64,000 nucleotides of DNA from contig NMRA01000010.1 of NCBI GenBank assembly GCA_002633005.1, forward strand, positions 551,252 through 615,251, read 5' to 3'. The position numbers and the translations under genes were made by a program. This stretch comes from Phoronis australis. Its lineage: Eukaryota; Phoronida; Phoronidae. This document shows, one piece after another, positions 61,701 through 64,000 of the stretch; positions within the stretch are counted from its first letter, which is position 1; every line of letters begins with the position of its first letter. A model generated the notes under the pieces. The model saw nothing but the letters and a program-made list of their open reading frames with translations, was not told the origin of the DNA and ran no database searches.

Positions 61701-64000
61701 AAATAGAAATTTAATGAAACTCCCTCCTTTATTCCATAAAGTGCGCATATTCCATAGAGTGCGCATGTCTGTAATAGTTTAAGATGCCATGACAACTCTG
61801 CACGAAATAAGTGAGAATAAAATTGTTTTCAACAGTCACAAACCTGGATTTAATGAAGCCCTTTATTTACAAAATTCAAGATGCATACATTAAATTTTAA
61901 ACTTGTATATGTTCGCACTTTATCAGTAACTAAACAGTATTAATTTCAAAAATGTGCTAATTGACCTCGGCCAAAAAGAATTATAGTACGAAAAAGTAAA
62001 CACAATTTGATAAATAAATAAAACGGGCCATTAGTAAAACATCTAACAAATTTGCTTTTGCAATCATTTTTGTGCTTAACACACGTTCCTATGATTGGCA
62101 CTTTGACAATAAAGACACATGAAACTTGAGATGTATCATATTGGATCCTGATAACAAAAAACCATTCACGTGCACAATGGAAGCAGAATAGAAACATGAT
62201 TTCCGCATTTGTTGTCCTGAAAATGGCGACAAAGAGACAAACGTTACTCTGCATCAGAGCAACACCGATGATAACCTGCCAGACACGACAGTGGTTTTAC
62301 AACAAGAGAGAAATACCAGCAGCTCTGCTATTTCATGCGACAATTCTGCTTGATCTTCTCCTCATTTTCACCTGAACAGGATACAGATAAAAACGAATTA
62401 CATGGTGCATTGTATATTTAAAGAAATCAAATACTGGTTAACTGTTGATACCTTCCATTTATTTTTTATTTTTGTCAATTTTTTGCAGGGCTGGACAAGT
62501 GACTGTTTATCGCGACTAGAATGTATAATCTGTAATAAAACGCCACGTCACTTTTGTCACTTTCAGGAAAATATTCCGAGACCATTTTAACAAATAACAA
62601 CACGAATTGATAATGAACATTTTTATGCTTTTTTGCTCAAACGATGCAACAGCAACCCACCAGACATGGACAAGTATCAAGGAAGCATGGATTGATTAAA
62701 ACAAATTCTAGTGAACTAGAAAACAATGAATCTTGACTTGAAATTATGCCATACTCCCCTCCCCCCCAGCAATGTCAAACTAAACACTGTAAAAAGCTAC
62801 TGCTCCACAATTAATGTTTGTTAAAAAATCACCGTGTGATTATCTGGAAGGTTGATGTACCACTATATATATCTATAGTTTAATGTATTGGACAGATTAA
62901 TTATTTACAAGAGGGTAATAAGTTGGACAAAAATAAAGTGGGTATGCATTTTAACTTTCAGGTTTAAATAATTTAAAAATGATTAATCAAGGTAAAGTAT
63001 ACAGACTGAAAGACTAGACCCTAGCTAATCACTATAGTGCCATACACACAGAGACTTACGCTAGAACAAGTTACGCTAGGAGCGAGTTGTCGCTAGGTTT
63101 GGAGGCTCTGTGGACGCTATTCAAACTAGCGCAACTTGCCCCACTTGTGACAACTTACTCCACCTTATCAAGGTGGGGTAACTGGTTCTAGGGTAACTTG
63201 CGCCACTTCTACAGCATTCTTTTGTGGCCGCAAAAAGTGGTGTAGGGCAGAATTAATTATCGCCCGTGGTTACAAACAGACCGGTTTTCTCTTGCGGGCC
63301 ATATTGGCATTAGGTGTTCATTGTCATGCACAGAGCCACAACTACTGCCTTACCCTAGTTATCGGATGTGTGTGTGTGCGTGTGCGTGTGCGTGTGCATG
63401 TGTATGTGTGTGTGCACGCTCCACTTAAAACTGAAGTTGCACTTACGCAAGTTGCTCTAGGGAAGGCTGTGTGTGGATGGGACTTTTGATACTACTGACT
63501 GTGACTGAAACTAAAAGCACCTACCGGTACTTTAGATTGTTCATAAGTTTTTGGTAACACAACAAGTTTTATATTGACTACACAACAAAAACTATGAAGC
63601 ACGCAAGATTCCTTAAACAAGCAAATCTATTTTCACGAATTATTCATTCACAAATAATTCTCATTTCTAAGATAATCCCATCAGTAAAATTCTATTGAGC
63701 GGCTTACATATCGATAACATAACTTAAACCATCAAACCTATCGTCATTTCTTTATATCAATACCGGTTAGGGACTCAGATTGCTCAAACTTGGACTCAAC
63801 ACGAAAACATTTGGTCCTAAGTTATTAAAATTATCAAAAACTTACCGAAAGTGGGTCTGGCATAACCATATAGGGCATAGGGTTGACTGTATTCACGGTA
63901 TTAAGTGGAACGTAAGTGACGGTGTACGGACTATACACCATAGGGTTGATGACTGCTGGGCTGCCCGTCAGCATTGTGGCAGGCGTTACTGGGCTGGCAG
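34212..64000 (-). CDS. TIA1/TIAR-type RNA-binding protein, RRM2-RRM3 and C-terminus (5' incomplete)
   Basis: TIA1 and TIAR bind U-rich RNA, promote use of weak 5' splice sites and nucleate stress granules. From 46253 leftward, ten exons join in phase to 288 codons including the stop. They give the end of RRM1 (QLKVNWASS, human EVKVNWATT), RRM2 with HHVFVGDL and KGYGFVTF and the family marker IRTNWATRKP, RRM3 with NCTVYCGQSLPNL and KDKGYAFVRF and CRCSWGKES, and a Q/Y/G-rich prion-like tail ending GGYQ. RRM1 proper, with a YVGNL-type motif, was not found between 46254 and 63845 and probably lies beyond 64000. The rightmost exon (63846-64000) has a good donor and matching phase but no RRM sequence. 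The tail is too diverged to assign TIA1 or TIAL1; nearby MCMBP and SEC23IP favour TIAL1, but a pre-duplication single orthologue is equally likely, so I leave the symbol empty. Confidence 0.9.
34957..35045 (-). CDS. TIA-type gene exon: G/M/Q-rich tail
   Basis: The exon encodes MPGYGGMPMGDQGGGAQGPH and NGQQMQNM. The acceptor is TTGACAG and the donor GTGAGT in phase 1. Confidence 0.88.
35640..36740 (+). repeat. ~140-bp degenerate tandem repeat with CTCF-like cores
   Basis: Roughly eight diverged units. Each has an AATGGCCACTAGGTGGCAC-like core, then GTCACCATCT and GCCAAATTT(C/T)A(T/C)GAAAATCCGT-type segments. It lies in a TIA-gene intron. The short open frames inside do not look like genes. 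Confidence 0.75.
37322..37440 (-). CDS. TIA-type gene exon: Q/Y/P-rich tail
   Basis: The exon encodes YNQYGYQQYQQPYNYYPGYV and AYQQYYGNY, low-complexity prion-like sequence of the kind that lets TIA proteins condense. The acceptor is TTGCAG and the donor GTAAGT. Confidence 0.92.
38020..38158 (-). CDS. TIA-type gene exon: RRM3 end and Q-rich linker
   Basis: The exon encodes FSEKDDATRAIVGVNGQEIN, then CRCSWGKES and a Q-rich run. Human has [23 protein letters not shown]. The donor is GTAGGG. Confidence 0.95.
38222..38356 (+). repeat. 23-bp tandem repeat, about 6 copies
   Basis: The unit is CGAGACAACCAAATCTCCAG plus three bases, in a TIA-gene intron just upstream (gene sense) of the exon ending RRM3. 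Confidence 0.9.
38640..38724 (-). CDS. TIA-type gene exon: RRM3 middle (RNP1)
   Basis: The exon encodes ELVKNYFSEYGNILEIRIF and KDKGYAFVR, matching human [20 protein letters not shown]. The donor is GTAAGT in phase 2. Confidence 0.96.
38886..38975 (+). repeat. 23-bp tandem repeat, about 4 copies
   Basis: The AT-rich unit ATATTACACAGATATACAAT plus three bases lies in a TIA-gene intron. Confidence 0.88.
40130..40222 (-). CDS. TIA-type gene exon: RRM3 start (RNP2)
   Basis: The exon encodes PKQLKYDEVYRMSSATN then CTVYCGQSLPNLS, matching human [23 protein letters not shown]. The donor is GTAAAT. Confidence 0.95.
41540..41645 (-). CDS. TIA-type gene exon: RRM2 end
   Basis: The exon encodes DAKLAIDEMQGALLGGRNIR then TNWATRKPVPNNPRE. 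IRTNWATRKP is diagnostic of TIA1/TIAR. I chose donor GTAGTG at 41539; a second donor, GTACTG, 21 nt further on keeps the frame and would add seven residues. Confidence 0.92.
41694..42089 (+). repeat. ~32-bp degenerate tandem repeat, about 12 copies
   Basis: The core CAATGAATTGTGGGATAGAC recurs with CCATGTA-type spacers. It fills most of the TIA-gene intron between exons 42266-42341 and 41540-41645 and begins about 50 bp from the acceptor. Confidence 0.85.
42266..42341 (-). CDS. TIA-type gene exon: RRM2 RNP1
   Basis: The exon encodes DVKIIKDSTTNKPKGYGFVT and FVNRE. KGYGFVTF is a textbook RNP1. The donor GTGAGT is followed by TTTTTAAACATTTATTT, a U-rich run. Confidence 0.95.
42342..45245 (-). 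other. TIA-type gene intron splitting RRM2
   Basis: A 2.9-kb intron that is AT-rich apart from the polypyrimidine tract. No further gene or repeat is recognised. Confidence 0.8.
43739..43946 (+). repeat. Polypyrimidine tract, about 200 bp
   Basis: An almost unbroken C/T-rich stretch on the plus strand, purine-rich in the TIA transcript, inside the intron between exons 42266-42341 and 45246-45333. Such tracts can form triplex DNA. Confidence 0.8.
45246..45333 (-). CDS. TIA-type gene exon: RRM2 first half (RNP2)
   Basis: The exon encodes HHHVFVGDLCPDVEQHNLRA and AFSMYGEI. VFVGDL is the RNP2 motif. The donor is GTAAGT in phase 2. Confidence 0.95.
46196..46253 (-). CDS. TIA-type gene exon: end of RRM1 and linker
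   Basis: The exon encodes QLKVNWASSGNAAPKQDTS, matching human EVKVNWATTPSSQKKDTS. The acceptor is TTTTTCAG and the donor GTAAGT. Confidence 0.9.
52494..52547 (+). repeat. 18-bp tandem repeat, 3 copies
   Basis: Three near-identical units of AACGTGGGTGATAACCAA in the large TIA intron. Confidence 0.85.
52697..52723 (+). repeat. (TAA)n microsatellite
   Basis: About nine TAA units in the large TIA intron. Confidence 0.95.
55229..55401. mobile_element. Foldback (MITE-like) element
   Basis: 41-bp inverted arms at 55229-55269 and 55361-55401 share TATTCACGC, GCCATTTTA and AGTGAGCCTCTTTTTAG. Patchy pairing continues inward (AAAACGAxGCATTTT). It has no coding capacity. No clear target-site duplication was found. 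Confidence 0.75.
56887..57072 (+). mobile_element. Penelope-like element remnant, end of GIY-YIG domain
   Basis: One frame reads HSLTTGHTID, QILEKDNATLRLLIKEAMHI, LNHAEPQYLNRK and then stops. This matches the last third of the GIY-YIG domain of Penelope-like elements, similar to the copy at 12970-13227. The core VIY/YIG is absent. A likely 3' tail continues to about 57210. It lies antisense in the large TIA intron. Confidence 0.75.
63367..63416 (+). repeat. (TG)n / TGTGCG microsatellite
   Basis: About 50 bp of TG repeats with TGCG interruptions. The surrounding 63055-63460 has repeated ACTTGC/GTTGCGCTAG-like motifs and may be an old transposon fragment. Confidence 0.9.
63846..64000 (-). CDS. 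Upstream exon of the TIA-type gene, P/V/Y-rich, partial at window edge
   Basis: The frame is open to the edge and ends PMPYMVMPDPLS at a strong GTAAGT donor in phase 0, which matches the phase-0 acceptor at 46253. The composition (SPAVINPMVYSPYTVTYVP) is low-complexity and is not RRM1. It may be an alternative first or cassette exon, or may belong to another transcript. No homologue is recognised. Confidence 0.5.

Larger units (their letters stand above)
46254..63845 (-). other. 17.6-kb intron of the TIA-type gene
   Basis: AT-rich sequence with no convincing exon on either strand. I looked for RRM1 motifs (YVGNL, FVEF, AAMNG) and found none. Apart from the Penelope remnant, the foldback and short repeats listed separately, I see nothing definite. 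First introns of this size often hold enhancers, but none can be called from sequence alone. Confidence 0.6.

Overview
This is animal nuclear DNA: intron-rich genes with GT-AG junctions, AT-rich introns, minisatellites, retroelement debris and short runs of N. I joined exons by hand from splice sites, reading phase and remembered human proteins. The best guess is a highly heterozygous marine invertebrate. Amphioxus-like is my leading but unproven idea, based on gene order, vertebrate-like intron density and assembly gaps flanked by near-identical sequence.

Three conserved genes fill the window. (1) SEC23IP, the p125 partner of the COPII subunit SEC23, lies on the minus strand at 204-11427. 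Twelve exons cover the N-terminus through the GHSLG lipase motif; the 3' part runs off the left edge. (2) MCMBP, the MCM-complex binding protein, is complete on the plus strand at 11712-30777: 14 coding exons and about 617 residues. (3) A TIA1/TIAR-type RNA-binding protein lies on the minus strand at 34212-64000. It includes RRM2, RRM3 and a Q/Y/G-rich tail. RRM1 is not in the window, apart from its last few residues, and is probably beyond the right edge.

SEC23IP and MCMBP are head to head, with 284 bp between start codons, which implies a shared bidirectional promoter. MCMBP and the TIA gene are tail to tail. From memory, human 10q26.11 carries TIAL1, BAG3, INPP5F, MCMBP and SEC23IP in one block, with MCMBP and SEC23IP also head to head. 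The window therefore looks like a piece of an ancient bilaterian gene neighbourhood. The products act in separate processes: COPII secretion, MCM helicase dynamics, and RNA splicing or stress granules.

Notable points are a near-consensus U12-type intron in MCMBP; a 1.8-kb direct duplication of MCMBP exon 8 abutting a single N, which looks like two unmerged haplotypes but could be mutually exclusive exons; two Penelope-like retroelement remnants, one joined to a long hairpin; a 103-bp inverted repeat in SEC23IP intron 1; a roughly 140-bp degenerate tandem repeat carrying CTCF-like motifs, with a relative in SEC23IP; a 27-copy 22-bp minisatellite; and a 17.6-kb TIA intron. I found no CRISPR array, rRNA or intact tRNA, and no clearly new multi-gene system.
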